Below are positions 32,861 to 43,979 of a stretch of 64,000 nucleotides of DNA, piece after piece; the first letter of the stretch is position 1; every line of letters begins with the position of its first letter. Source of the stretch: Flammulina velutipes. Its lineage: Eukaryota; Basidiomycota; Agaricomycetes; Agaricales; Physalacriaceae. The notes beneath the pieces were generated by a model. It searched no databases, was not told the DNA's origin, and worked only from the letters and a program-made list of their open reading frames with translations. Location: the NCBI GenBank assembly GCA_011800155.1, contig CM022375.1:124001-188000 (forward strand). Direction: 5' to 3'. The position numbers and the translations under genes are program-made.

Positions 32861-33690
32861 GGGCGGGCTGGGATGGGGCGGGATGGGTACTATATATGGA
32901 TTAGGAATTGATGGAGTCAAATAGGGATTGATGGGAGCAGGGATGGGGGATGGAGGCAGGGGAAATGTGGCCACACAGGAATCCGGACCTAGGGATTGAT
33001 GGGAACTGATGGGATTGATGGGGGAGGAGATAGAGGATGGGGCAGAGAGATTGGGGGCAGGGACAATTGTGGCACCAGGATAAATACTGGGCTATTGCCA
33101 GGGTATGAGGAGGGTATGGGAGGGATGATTATAGGTTGAAAAATAAACTTCTTTCTAACTATCAGAAACATGAATGGGGATGTGGCAGCTACTGAAACCA
33201 ATAATAAAACAATGTGTGGCACATTTTTAATCGAGGAGCACATACCTCGGATCGACCTGGGGTTGTTCTAGATGTCTTTCTATTGAAAAATGAATGTGTG
33301 CAGCACAAAGAACCATCAGAGCGAGACGATGCAGGAAAGAAAGAATAGTACCAAAAACAGTCTGAGAAAATTCAATCTCTCGTGGTACTTCCCCCAACAT
33401 TGTGCTCAATTGGCTCGGTTTCATTTACCATTATGATCCAAAAAGAGTAAAATACTCGTCTCGCTCAATAAGGGTTTGTGGTAAAAGACGAGGGCAGTTT
33501 CCGAAGCCCTAGCACGGATGTCAGAGAGGGTGTATACGCGGATGGTCGACTCACTTTCTTGTCCAACGGCAGGAAAGATTTTGTCATCGTCACTTCCCGT
33601 AATACAGCATCTAACTGATGTCCCTCCCACAGGTCGTGTGTAAAAAATCTCAATACAAGCTCCCACTAGAACAGGTGAAAGGGCAGTCAC
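32861..33690 (-). pseudogene. Unrecognised minus-strand gene fragment, source-like copy of DNA found in the 11.2-12.8 kb element
   Basis: Minus-strand frames include RCCITGSDDDKIFPAVGQES, IRARASETALVFYHKPLL, RLALMVLCAAHIHFSIERHL and QVDPR followed by a GTATGT donor. The sequence 32870-33300 aligns with about 11340-11720: both have TAAATGCTGGGCTATTGCCA-like tracts, TGTGGCxCATTTTT, and GAGGAGCACATACCTCGGAT. Upstream is G-rich, weakly repetitive DNA (GGGATTGATGGG). No family recognised and no intact reading frame assembled. Confidence 0.4.
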
Positions 33691-33699
33691 AGCCAGTGA

Positions 33700-34634
33700 A
33701 GGGTAGTCTGTAACACCGCAGGTGGTTCGACAGAGTGTTTTCGTCGTGCTGGATTAGCCTAGTTGTAGGACCAGGTATCGCTGCGTATGGGTTCCGTATC
33801 CCGTTTGTTTGAGACATGAGCCATTGTCGATCGAGTTGCTGGTTCTGAGTTCATGTTTTGTGGAGGCGCTGTTCACATTCAATGTCGCTGAAGGGAATCA
33901 TATTCAGTCGCCTCCACGTTGCTGCCACCATTGCTTGCCGGGTGATTTGTTGCCTACAAATAGCGGGCACGGGGGTGAAGCCAAGGTTCTATGCCAAGTC
34001 CAACAGAATCTATAAGACACATGTTAACATGATGAATCAACTAAGATATGGAAGAGCTTAGCATACTATAAGCGGAGGGATATGACTAGCAAGAGACAGA
34101 GAGCGGGATGATGAGTGTGAGAGCCTGAGAGGTATCCGCCGGATCGGCAATCTCCGAAGTGGCGCAGGCCAAAGAATATCGATGTATACCTACGAAGTGG
34201 ATTATTCACATGTCAATGTGAATTGCTATTCTCATAACTAGTATTAGATTCCTTCCAAGTAAAAAGGTATTTCTAAAGCCAAAATTGAATTGTAAAAGTG
34301 AGAATCTGTGAACAGACAGTGGAAAATGAATTGAGAAAGTGCACAAAATGATTCATAAAAAGTGCTGAATTATGCAACAATATTACCGCCAAACTAACGA
34401 TACACATGAAAGAGTGGGACAGAGGCAGGGAAGATATAACAATTCAATAGATGATTCTTCTCCAAGAGGTGAAACATAAGACACATGGTCAGTTCTAAAA
34501 CTGATGCTTATAATACCCAAGAATGACGAAGAAGGGGATAGTAGTACCGTGAGAACATACAATGGAGGTCTGGTGGTTCACTTACCTAGATTGAATCAAT
34601 AGAGGACCCCAATCACACTTATACAACTAGCTTA
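33700..34634. other. Gene-free stretch
   Basis: Nothing recognised; short open frames only. Confidence 0.35.
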
Positions 34635-35041
34635 CACAACAGGGGATACATATTTCCTCAGCCAAGGAAATAGATGAGGAAATGACTTGAGGAAAAAGAG
34701 ATTATCTAGGCATAAAACGGGCCAAGGAAGTGAGCTTTCCTTGGACGAGTAAGTGGATTGGGAAATCTGTTGTCCTCGTTACTTTCTTCGGCGCAGAAAG
34801 GTTGATTTCCTCGGCGGCCCGACCCGGCCCACTGAGGAAACGGATGAGGAAACCAGGCTGCTGAGGAAACTGCTCAGGAAACTGTAGAGGAAAGCCTCGA
34901 GGACGTCTTACTTCCTTCTCAATTTCCTCTCATGAGGAAATATCATTTCCCTTGCTGAATAAACTGGTGAGCAAAGTAGATTTCCTCAATCTATTTCCTC
35001 ACCTATTTCCTCGGCAGAGGAAACCCACGGCCCCTGTTGTG
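34635..35041. mobile_element. MITE, 407 bp, with TTA target duplication and dense GAGGAAA motifs
   Basis: Inverted ends CACAACAGGGG (34635) and CCCCTGTTGTG (to 35041), flanked by TTA (34632-34634, 35042-35044). About twenty copies of GAGGAAA/TTTCCTC fill its length. No coding capacity. A 3-bp TWA duplication points to the PIF/Harbinger superfamily; CACTA elements are an alternative. Confidence 0.85.
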
Positions 35042-35044
35042 TTA

Positions 35045-36886
35045 GATTGTCGACACGTTGGAGGGATGAAAGCTTGATATCAGCTGGGATAGATTAATTG
35101 ATGTAAGATAAAGCGAATAGCATGGAATCATGAACATGAGGTCTTAATGCAGTCACTGAGCTGATAACAACAATTCCTGGATACAATCAATCTGGCAGTT
35201 ATTGAACTGGCAACGGGAATGAAGATTCTGATTAAATCTTTGTAAGTTTAACCATCCGAACTCAGCAGAACAGAACACCAAATTGCATACTCTGGCATAG
35301 TATCTTATCATTGAACTCAGGACAAGACCCAGACTCCAGTAGCAGCTTGCCTAACACATTCAGAAAAGTTATTCCCTTCCAATTGATCAAGTAATCCAAG
35401 GTCACATCAAGTCTCTTAGATGCAGAGGACTACGCCACACCAGATAAGATTAGATGCAGCACTTGCGCAAATTTTCTAGGAGCACCCAACATGCGAACTC
35501 CGCACCGACATGCGAACTCCCGATCCGACAGGCCCTCGGCCTTTGCCGTCATTTCTAGACTACAACGTCAACTGGCTGTGATGTTTGAGGAGAATGATCA
35601 ATTAGACATTAGTCATACATGTGCACTTCTGGATATTGATATGCAATACAATTCAAGGCTCGAAGCTTTCTCAGGCAGCATGGAACTGTGGCACAATTAC
35701 AGAGCATGTACACAATCTTCAAGATAAAGAATGCACAGATTGACAGATGCATGAGCGGGAGACGTTCTACTTTTGGAAAATACGGCGGGTCGAGCGCGAT
35801 CCCAATCTGGTCTAATCTGGTGATCGATATTGCGTCACATCAAGTCACGGCTACTTGCTACTTACCACTACCTACACCGGTCATTGGCAAAGATAACGAC
35901 CCCCAATACCCAACGGCTCGCGACGACCAACGACAGGACAGCGACGACAATATTATACATCCTGATGTTGCCAACAAATGCCAACCCGCCAAAGAGATGA
36001 GACACGTACTGCTCGCTAGACTGGTGTTAGGGGAGGGGTCAACCTGGCCTCTCGGTTTATCAAAATATTTTCAAAGTCTGAGCCTGTGCCAAATTATCTG
36101 AATTCATCGGCGGTGGTGTCCTAGAAATTGACTGGAGATGGCTCTTTCTCAATCCTCCCTACAACGAACCCAGCAACTCTCTTGAGCTTTGCAGCTCATC
36201 ATAGAAAATTGGTGGTGATTCAATCCATATTTTGGACCATTTATAGAGAGTTTCAATGGTTCCGACTTCGTAGGAAGAGTGGGGGGCAATATCATGCTAA
36301 TCACTGTCATAAAATTGTGGTAGCACTTGAAAACGACTTGAAATTTTTTTCTCGAGGTAGCAAATTGGTGTTCTAGCTTGTGTACTCAATACTTTCTCCT
36401 ATTGCCCCCATGTAACCCTAACCTTTGATTGATAGCGGAGATCGAAATATTTTGATAAACTGAGAGGCCAGGTAGAGCCCCTCCCCCAAACTCAGGCTCT
36501 ATAAGTTGTGAGTGCAACGAACATAGAACATAGAGCCAGGATCTCCAGGCTAGGAGTTTGTAGATGACTCAGACATAGTTGGCCGTGGTTGCTGACTCCT
36601 GGTGCGCCTTGAAGAGTGTGTGGTTCAATCCTCTGTTTTAGTAGGGTTTGAGGTGAGTGAAAGAGTGGATAACTTCCCATAAGCTTTTAGAACGGAATTG
36701 TGTTTCTACTTTTCTCGGATCTTGGAAAATGTAATGACTTTTAGACCGATTCCTATCCCATAAGGTCGAATGGCGGGTTCGCACCAGGCTTTAGGTCATT
36801 GTCTGTCTTGATGATGTCGGCACATAAGAATATTAGTGGGAGGGCTTGAGCATCGTGCTTTGCTTGAGCACACATGTGTGAGATAC
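35045..36886. other. Gene-poor stretch with unrecognised ORFs
   Basis: Two adjoining plus-strand frames (35491-35727, SAFAVISRLQRQLAVMFEEN; 35688-36101) have protein-like composition but no recognisable domain, start context or splice structure. Nothing else is seen. Confidence 0.3.
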
Positions 36887-37020
36887 CAACAGGGTGACAG
36901 ACTGTAATTGAGTTCATTGCATGTATAATGCCCTAGTTAAGCGTTTTTGAACTCAACTCAAACTCAACTCATGATGCGAGTTGAGTTGAATGTAACCCAA
37001 ACCCACGTGGCATTAAAAAA

Positions 37021-37118
37021 CGGTGACAAACGAGGATCGAACGGTAGCCTCGCCTAAGTGACATTCCTAAAGCTGTGCTCCCCGCTGATGCCGTTACACC
37101 ATTTAGCCATACTGTTCC
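37021..37118 (-). ncRNA. tRNA-like unit with Pol III boxes (left)
   Basis: Minus strand: A-box TGGCTAAATGG (37100-37110), B-box GTTCGATCC (37034-37042), then a run of T just outside the unit (minus strand, about 37014-37019). The distance between boxes allows a long variable arm. The T-arm and acceptor stem do not pair well, so it is a tRNA-derived sequence and not a normal tRNA gene. Confidence 0.55.
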
Positions 37119-37645
37119 AGCAACAGTTAGCCCCTCTATGTGGTCACGGCATCTATGACAATGGACTTGCCTTTTGCTTTCCCAAAATAGATGAAGTTGA
37201 TTTGAGTTGATTGAACTTGATTCAAGGTTAAATTGTACTCAACTCATACTCAATTCACCTGGCCATGAGTTTGAGTTCCTGTCCAACTGGATCCGAATTG
37301 AAATTGAGTACAGATTGAGTTTACTTAGTTCATCCGGATTGAACTCAAATCAAGTTCAGTGCGGGAAAGGTGATCACATTGGAGTGGTAACAAGTGATTA
37401 CGGAATCTAAATGGCTTGCCGACTGGGCAGATTGGCATCCACATGACTTGTGTTTGATTTTTGGGTCGGTGTGGTGGCAGGGGTGGGCGGTACTGCACTG
37501 ATGAGAAGCAAGTCCGGGAAGTGTTCGATGTGCTTGCCGTCGACTCTAGGAGCCGAGACAACGGTGGTGAAGGGCGGTTGGAACATTGAATGGTTGTTCT
37601 TCAACCTGTGGGGCGAGACGGCGCCTGTGGGGGGCGGATAAGGGT

Positions 37646-37880
37646 CGAAAAGAGTCCGCGGGGCGTGCAAAGCACTGACCGTCGACTTTTGGCAGCGAGC
37701 CGGCGATGCAGGAGGGCGGATGGGTGTGCAACGAGTCCGCGGGGCGTGCCGTCGACTTTTGGCAGCGAGGCGGCAATGCAGACGGGCGGATGGGCGTGTA
37801 ACGAGCCCACGGGGCATTCAAAACGGTGGGCGTCGACTTTTGAAAGCGAGGCGGCAATGCAGGAGGGCGGGAGGATGCGT
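37646..37880. repeat. GC-rich tandem array, three units of about 71-86 bp
   Basis: Each unit contains CGGGGCGTGC or a variant, GTCGACTTTTGGCAGCGAG and GCAATGCAGGAGGGCGG. Units start at about 37646, 37732 and 37803. All three frames stay open on the minus strand through the array, but coding is not evident. Confidence 0.8.
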
Positions 37881-38011
37881 TGACGAGATAGAAGGGAGGA
37901 GAAAGGAAAAGAAACGAGGATATGACTTAGTTTGGCACCCATTACTCAAGCACTTACCTACGTAAATGCGGCGAGCGATGTATTATAATGCTTCGCTATT
38001 GCCGTTACATA

Positions 38012-38091
38012 TGGCTTGATAGCTCAGTGGTATTTGCGGTTATACCGTCCCGGCTTCACGCCGAGGTCGTACGTTCGATCCCTACTGGTCG
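38012..38091 (+). ncRNA. tRNA-like unit with Pol III boxes (right)
   Basis: A-box TAGCTCAGTGG (38020-38030), a small hairpin CGGCTTCACGCCG, B-box GTTCGATCC (38073-38081), then TTTTATTTTATT as a possible Pol III terminator. The acceptor stem ends do not pair, so it is probably tRNA-derived. It faces the right end of the element. Confidence 0.55.
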
Positions 38092-38316
38092 TTCTTTTAT
38101 TTTATTACTCATCATTAATCAAGTTAAAAGTGTGAGTTGAGCAAGTTTATTAAAGTTCGAGTTGAGTTCGAGTTGAGTTGAAAAGTGATTAACTAGGGCA
38201 TTATGCATGGACTAAACTCAATTACAATCTGTCACGCTTTACGAGATACTGTGTAGGTGGGATATGTCGATCCGGTACGATGAAGAGTAACAATGAACTT
38301 CATAGCACCTTCCGCC

Positions 38317-39230
38317 TCATACGTGCATCAGGGAAGGACAGTCAGGGAAACATATAGAGACCCAAAAGTGTCTGGCAAGGGGTCCGTAGGCCTCTACAGA
38401 TCTTTCAGTCTGGAGAGCGCATTGAATTTCAACAGCCACCCAAAATGGACATAAAAGCGAATTTCGTATGAATCTAGAGAGGAAAATGCCTTCCAGATCC
38501 TTATGGGAAGTCATCCAGTGGTTGGGGTGGGGTGGGACACTGACTTTTTTGGTTCTTTCGTGTTCAGCTGCTGAAGCACGAGATCCGGTGTTGATATCAG
38601 GAGTTTGTCGCATCAGAGGAAGAACTCTGGAACATCGATCCCCAGGTTGCCAATATCGCCTCCCTTGTCCACGAGGTTGTTGACATCCGCCGGGGAACGA
38701 TCACCTACAATCTTGTCCCACTTGGTCACCAGTAACCAACGTTCAACAAGTCGTTGATCCTCCATGAGGTGAGGCGGTACCGTATCCTTCCTCTCAGCAT
38801 CCTCAAGAAGCACGTTCTCTACAGCCGCATCTCGCTCACTTTCCAAAGGAGGGGGAGGCGGCTTTACGCAAAAGTATAACTTTGCGTTGGAGCGGTTGAG
38901 CTGCTGGGCTTGACAGGCATCCCACTGGTTCTGCGCGGCTCTCGTCTTGGGATGATGTTGCGTGTGATGGGACAACATGCTGTTCTCGGCGACCGCGACG
39001 ACGGAACAGGCGTGCACACCGCACATGTTTGCTGCCGGACCAGGCTGGCTGAGCGAAAATGGGTCTGATGTAAAGTTTCCATCAGCCGTAGCGTCCATTT
39101 CAAAGTCCTCCACCGAACGACTTACCGAGGCAGATGACAGGGTGGCCCTGTGGGGGTTAAATCCAACCAGCTTGGACCGGTTCCCATGCTGCACGACCCG
39201 ACACATTTGAGATTGGAGAAGCGGGGACAC
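38317..39230 (-). pseudogene. Unrecognised minus-strand gene fragment, probably frameshifted
   Basis: Frame 38613-39230 holds MDATADGNFTSDPF, a CGVHACSVVAV..HHTQHH stretch that could bind zinc, then SERDAAVENVLLEDAERK and RLVERWLLVTKWDKIVGDRS, ending VPEFFL. The next frame (38317-38613, NHWMTSHKDLEGIFLSRFI) seems to continue it after a shift. The sequence looks like real protein but no family was recognised. Confidence 0.4.
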
Positions 39231-39770
39231 AGATTGATGGCGGTTTTGGCCAGAGATCCAGGACGCCGGTCAGTCCGTTATCGACGAGTATGGAAATTTT
39301 CACTTGCCGGTGAGGATTCCTTATTCGTGTCGAAACCGCAGGTTTCTACTAGGCTAATTCCTAAAGGTCAGTGTTTCGTCTCCTTTCGTCCTTTGCCATG
39401 AGGATTAACGAGGCCCTCTACCTAGGTCGGCGAGTATCTACTCGCCCCTACGGTCTGAAAAGTGAGGAGCCTTTTTCCGTGACACCACACCTGGAGGTCA
39501 TGGCTTTGAGCCGTCCTCGTCAAGGTCCCAAGCAGGTATCACGGTTAGTAATGACGGTCCGCCGTCATTACTGTCATGGCTAACGTTGTTTATTTAGGAC
39601 GCACACTTGCACTGCGCCACTTCTGGTTTTCCCGATCGTTCGTTTTTCTCACGCTAGTTTATATATACGGAAAACTCACTCCTATTGCGACCATCATTCA
39701 CTTCCTGTCGCAATAGGTACATATCTTTTTATTCCCTGTCTGTCTACTCATTCACTTCCTGTCATGATAG

Positions 39771-40268
39771 CTACAGTTGGTATTTTCGGTCTCCCACCTT
39801 CCCGCCCTTTAGCTGTACTTGTATTTTGTAGCGCGATACACACACGGCGTCCGATAACTACGCAAGCGTTGCCGATGGTCAAACAGAGCACGTGGATAAA
39901 TTGAGAAAAATGTAAGGCGTACTTCATCGTCCTCCAGGTATTGTTGAAACGTCGACTGAGATGATGGGAGGGTGAGAATTGATTCAACTGGATGGGGGAC
40001 CAAACGAACGGTTTCAACCATAGTAATGTCAGCCGATGATGAGATGGGCAGCGACTGAGAGTTCACGTAAGCGTGGGGAGTGAAGGTAGTAGCAAGAGGT
40101 GCTCTCTTACCGGGTCTGAGCCTGTCTGTGTTGTGGTGGGAGATGGCTCTCCTTCCGAGTCGCTCTCGTCCTAGGAGGGAGACATCAGGGATTGAAAGCG
40201 TCAAGAGGGTTTCATTCGTGCATACCATCTCCTCGTTCAGCTGCTGAAAAGACTTGTGAATAACTCAT
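39771..40268 (-). CDS. Small hypothetical gene, about four exons, apparently intact
   Basis: Start at the ATG at 40266-40268 (MSYSQVFSAAERGD). GT..AG introns lead to DESDSEGEPSPTTTQTGSDP, then SLPISSSADITMVETVRLVP, TLPSSQSTFQQYLEDDE and finally LSDAVCVSRYKIQVQLKGGK, ending KYQL and a stop at 39771. All joins keep the frame. The protein of about 110 residues is acidic at first and then mixed. No domain recognised. Confidence 0.55.
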
Positions 40269-40284
40269 GACCTTGTCGTCTCGA

Positions 40285-40311
40285 TTTTTTTTTTTTTTTT
40301 TTTGGGGGGGG
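40285..40311. repeat. Homopolymer run T19G8
   Basis: Nineteen T then eight G, just upstream of the small minus-strand gene. It could be an old poly(A)-type tail or simple slippage, and such runs are prone to sequencing error. Confidence 0.8.
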
Positions 40312-40748
40312 AGGAAAGAGAAGGGTGTTGGAGGATTCTGACGCCTTTTATACCCACATTTTTTTTAGAATTTCCAACGCTATTTCTGGGTGGCAGGAGT
40401 CTGATGTTCCGCGTTGGCAAGTGGGACAACCTTCGTCCGCCTGCTGTGTGGGTTAGTCTCCTCTTGTGGGCTTGGTTTGTTGGGCTACACTCCATATCAC
40501 CAAAGATGAAAGGCGCACAGATGGGAGGGGGGTCATCCACGCCACAGGATGCCACGTTGCGGATATGATATCATCTCAACCGTCGGCCGATGATCTGTCA
40601 AGAGCTGCGTCATCAGGTGATTCCATTAATTCCCAGATTGGATACAGAAAAGGTTTACATGATATGGCCCGCTACCTCGTCTGGCTGAGCATGATGGAAG
40701 GAAATGATGGGGAAGTGGAGATACAAAAGTTCGCGGGGAGGGCAACTT

Positions 40749-41537
40749 TCACTGGGAGTCGGGGGCGTCATCAAAAGGTGGCTGACAACGAAACCACGCG
40801 TAGGAATACTTTTCCCACCACAAAATGGCATCCCAGTGCCACCCACAAATGAGGAAGGTGAGCTCGTAGTACGACCTTAGCTCGGGATCATCGCTGTCCT
40901 GCCTGGCGCTGCCGGTCAATATGTGCATATTGACAGCCTCCATCCAACGAGGGTAATATCCCGAGAAGCCAAAGTCGATTAGCCAGACGTGGCCTCCATC
41001 GTCGATCATGACGTTGGATGGATTGAGGTCCATGTGGGAGAGGACGAGGTCATTCCAACCCCCCGGATCCTTCGCCGGCGGCTCCATGTCGTGGGCGATA
41101 ATGTGGCGGAGAAAATACTCTTGCATGTCAAACCCGCTTTGAAAAGTCGGGGGGGCATGGGGCGACTCCCAAAAAATTCCTGCCGGTGAGCACGGCATCT
41201 GTGGCGGTACATTGCGAAGCTGTCGGATGTAGTGGCGCAGATTGGCGACCGTGACAAGCCGCCGCCACCAACTCATTGTGGGCCAAAGCTCCGCAAGAGT
41301 GGTGCCAGTGATGCGTTCAAGGTATGTGGATTGGTAACGGTCATTGCCTGTCAAGGCATACGTCCGATTAACGTTGGGAACGGGGATAGAGGTATGGCGA
41401 AGGATGCGTTGCATGATATCAACTTCTTGCGGAAGGCATGACTTCCAGACCGTCTTTGGCGTCACAGCCGACAGGGGTTCACCCAGAAGATTCGGTCCAC
41501 TGGCTTGAAGCGCCACCGCCAGGTCGGTGTGCGTCAT
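40749..41537 (-). CDS. APH-type phosphotransferase / protein-kinase-like fold enzyme
   Basis: Aminoglycoside-phosphotransferase-like family, expanded in mushrooms, mostly of unknown substrate. The catalytic loop is LSHMDLNPSNVMIDDG (the HxDxxxxN motif with Asp as base) and the metal-binding DFG is in VWLIDFGFSGYYPRWMEAV. The lid region has YLERITGTTLAELWP and the C-terminus is rich in Trp. The frame is open from MTHTDLAVALQASG (41537) to the stop at 40749. An upstream exon on the minus strand near 41570-41650 (GVFGTPPAHT, joined to PSDIEEMTHTDLA by a 53-nt intron) probably adds the P-loop part of the fold, so the true start is upstream of 41537. Confidence 0.75.
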   Translation of the reverse strand: MTHTDLAVALQASGPNLLGEPLSAVTPKTVWKSCLPQEVDIMQRILRHTSIPVPNVNRTYALTGNDRYQSTYLERITGTTLAELWPTMSWWRRLVTVANLRHYIRQLRNVPPQMPCSPAGIFWESPHAPPTFQSGFDMQEYFLRHIIAHDMEPPAKDPGGWNDLVLSHMDLNPSNVMIDDGGHVWLIDFGFSGYYPRWMEAVNMHILTGSARQDSDDPELRSYYELTFLICGWHWDAILWWEKYSYAWFRCQPPFDDAPDSQ

Positions 41538-41975
41538 TTCTTCAATGTCCGAGGGCTTTCATGGTGCGTGAGTGGAAATGAGTGCTTGGTGATGTGAAAC
41601 ACTTTACCGTGTGTGCGGGTGGGGTTCCAAAGACGCCACACCATCCTAGAAGAATGACAAGGGACTCCCAAATTCTCCAAAGGACCCATCCCCTCCAATT
41701 ACTGACGGTGATGTTCAATATACGGAAAGACGAGCGTCCTGGGCACTTACTTTGGAAAGACTCGGTAGTAGGAAGGTGCGGGTAGGCAGCTGCGCATGGT
41801 CGATGTGTGGTGGCGAGTCTGCTGATGATGAACACAAAGTTTCTTTGAAAATGGGGAGGTGACGGTAGAGAGTGAAGAAGAATCAGGGTTGGTTCTCGGC
41901 CACCTGATTGATATAAGAACCGTGTCTGCAAGATGAAAACGCCGCCCTCACTCCGTCAGCCCTCTCTGCTCTACG

Positions 41976-42925
41976 ATGTCAGACCGCATTGCCCTTCTCC
42001 AGCAAGTCGTCAAGAACCTTGCGGATACTATGCCCGTACCTGTCAACATGCCCACAACTCCTCAGCTGCCTCGCCCACCAAATAACCTCAATTCTGCTGT
42101 CTTATTCCGAGAAAATGCTAATAGCCCTGCCATGTCGGACGTACCCCACTGGGCCGACTCCCCCGCCTTGAACATATACCTGTCTGCAGTGTCTGGCTGT
42201 TGTGCTATCGGTACAAGATATGCCGCACATTTGTGAGTAAGTTGTGGGAGCTAGTTGAAGGGTATTAATCAAAGGCGGCTAGTGGTATTGTCGTTTCTTT
42301 CTTCTCTGGCTTCCAATGGAGAAGCGCCCTCTTCGAGGTCGGGGCCACGCAAGTGTTTGGTCAACCAGCTCTTCCCATCGGTACAAGATGGCTCAACATC
42401 CTGTGAGTCCTACGAGAACCCGGCTGGTTTGCATGACTTATTGCTTGGCTTGCTAGCGTAACGAAGAGGGAGGTTGACACTTTATCTGAAGGTGTCTTGA
42501 AAAAGTCGCTGGTCCCATGTTTCCAGGTACACAATTCTTCCATTGTTACCATTCGTACCATCGTCGACTGCATTGTTCGGAGCGGGGGCCATTTGTTCCA
42601 TGAGAGCCCTGGGGGCTGCGGGTGCCGCTCCTGGAGCTGCCAGGTTCTCATGATGCTCATCCGCGCTGGTATCGCCATTCCCAGGAACCCCGCCATCGCT
42701 CCTCACGACTACTTGGCACACTTACAACACTGCCAAACCGCCTACGAAGCCGCCGTTGCTAACAAACCACGTGTCACCATTGCTGATGAGACGGGCGCCC
42801 ACTTCGCTTTCCAGGCCTGGCAAAGTATCAACGATTGGAACGCTTACCAAAACTACTGCCATCAAAGGGCGGCTTTAGAGAAAGCGCGGAGCGCCCTTGA
42901 GGAGGAGCGCACCAGGCAGGGGTGA
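41976..42925 (+). CDS. Hypothetical multi-exon gene
   Basis: Start at the ATG at 41976 (MSDRIALLQQVVKNLADTMP). After PPNNLNSAVLFRENAN and PHWADSPALN there is a donor near 42235. Splicing then gives SGIVVSFFSGFQWRSALFEV, PALPIGTRWLNIL, and after a 54-nt intron VTKREVDTLSEGVLKKSLVP. The last exon has HDYLAHLQHCQTAYEAAVAN, then FAFQAWQSINDWNAYQNYCH and a coiled tail ALEKARSALEEERTRQG. No domain recognised. It begins within 450 bp of the APH gene, divergently. Confidence 0.5.
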
Positions 42926-43284
42926 GGAGCGCCCCATGTCGACATCCCTCCCCAAGTTGAGGGCGCGCCTTCGCCTTGGTGATAGTCTCGCTCCCCTAAC
43001 CGCAAGGGTAGCCGGTGAGGGTGTTTGGACGTATGTCAAGTGATGTTGTAGTAATTTTTTTTGGGTCTTTTAGCTTCATTTTTACACGCCCCCCATTGTA
43101 CTAGTAGTATCGTCATATGTTGTATTATGAAAACCGCCATGTTCATCGACTTGGAGGGACGGATGTAAGGGCCCCGCTGAGTGAAGGGACACCCAACGTT
43201 TGCCCAATGCCTACTCGCAAATTCTAGCGGGGATCTACATACGCCCGACAATTTCTATAACCAGTGCACGCATCGCGTATGACT

Positions 43285-43372
43285 CATGGGGTATTGATAA
43301 GTCGCGTTACGATAAGGCCTTATCGCAACGCGACTTACCAATTCATGACACGTCATCATAAAGATAACAAGA
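43285..43372 (+). repeat. Palindromic module, copy 2
   Basis: A near-perfect ~50-bp palindrome centred on CGATAAGGCCTTATCG (arms GATAAGTCGCGTT / AACGCGACTTA), followed by CATGACACGTCATCATAAAG. It is related along its whole length to the module at 23.16-23.25 kb. Confidence 0.75.
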
Positions 43373-43979
43373 CTCGTGCGTTCCCATCGCACGGAACTTC
43401 AAAATTGAGACGGAGTTTGAACTCACTTTTCGTCTTTTTTTTCAAGGTCGCTACGCATATTAATTTCACCCCCCATCACCATGCTCGACTAAGTCCGAAA
43501 GTTCGCCCGCCGCTTGCACACCGAGTTCTCCTCCCGGTTGCCGCGCCATAAAAAATCACGAGCGGCGAAACGTTAGACGATTACGGTGCACAGGAAAGGT
43601 CAGGATTGAATTTTGCCGTGCAAGTCCGACTTCAAGCTCCATCGGCTAGTGCCGCATGTTGTCGGTGCCTTGCTGGTGTCATTCCTCTTTGCTCGCTACC
43701 ACCACCGTCGTCATCGTCGTCGCCATTGTCGTCGCCGCCGCCATTGTTGTCACCATCGTCGCTCGCCCAGCCGCCATTGTTGTCCATGTACCACCCTCTA
43801 GTACACCTACTATCCGTACCAGTACCTCTTGTATCTGGCTTTTCTGTAAATTAATCTCCACCTGAGTGGCACCGTTGTCTCCATTATATGTCATTGTGCC
43901 TCCACCAAATCCTCATGTGCGCAAGTCGGCATACATTTATACGGGCAAGAGACCCGCAAACCTTGCCTCGTCTGCGCCA

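Larger units (their letters stand above)
36887..38242. mobile_element. hAT-like element carrying two tRNA-like units
   Basis: Ends share, in inverse orientation, GTGACAGAYTGTAATTGAGT and then ATAATGCCCTAGTTAA, followed by arrays of ACTCAACTC/GAGTTGAGTT. GAGATAC flanks both sides (36880-36886, 38243-38249). The element contains an outward-facing tRNA-like unit near each end and a GC-rich tandem array in the middle. No transposase. Confidence 0.7.

Noticed and set aside
37407..37857. Minus-strand Arg/Pro/Ser-rich protein across the GC-rich array
   Set aside because: The open frames come from a tandem repeat of 71-86 bp and have low-complexity composition; no start or splice evidence.
37021..38091. 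Functional tRNA genes at the two Pol III-like units
   Set aside because: A- and B-boxes are good, but the acceptor and T-stems do not pair, so only 'tRNA-like' is claimed.
43680..43790. Possible coding or regulatory role of the GTC/GCC trinucleotide-rich tract
   Set aside because: It reads as an imperfect trinucleotide repeat open in several frames on both strands; no specific function is supported.
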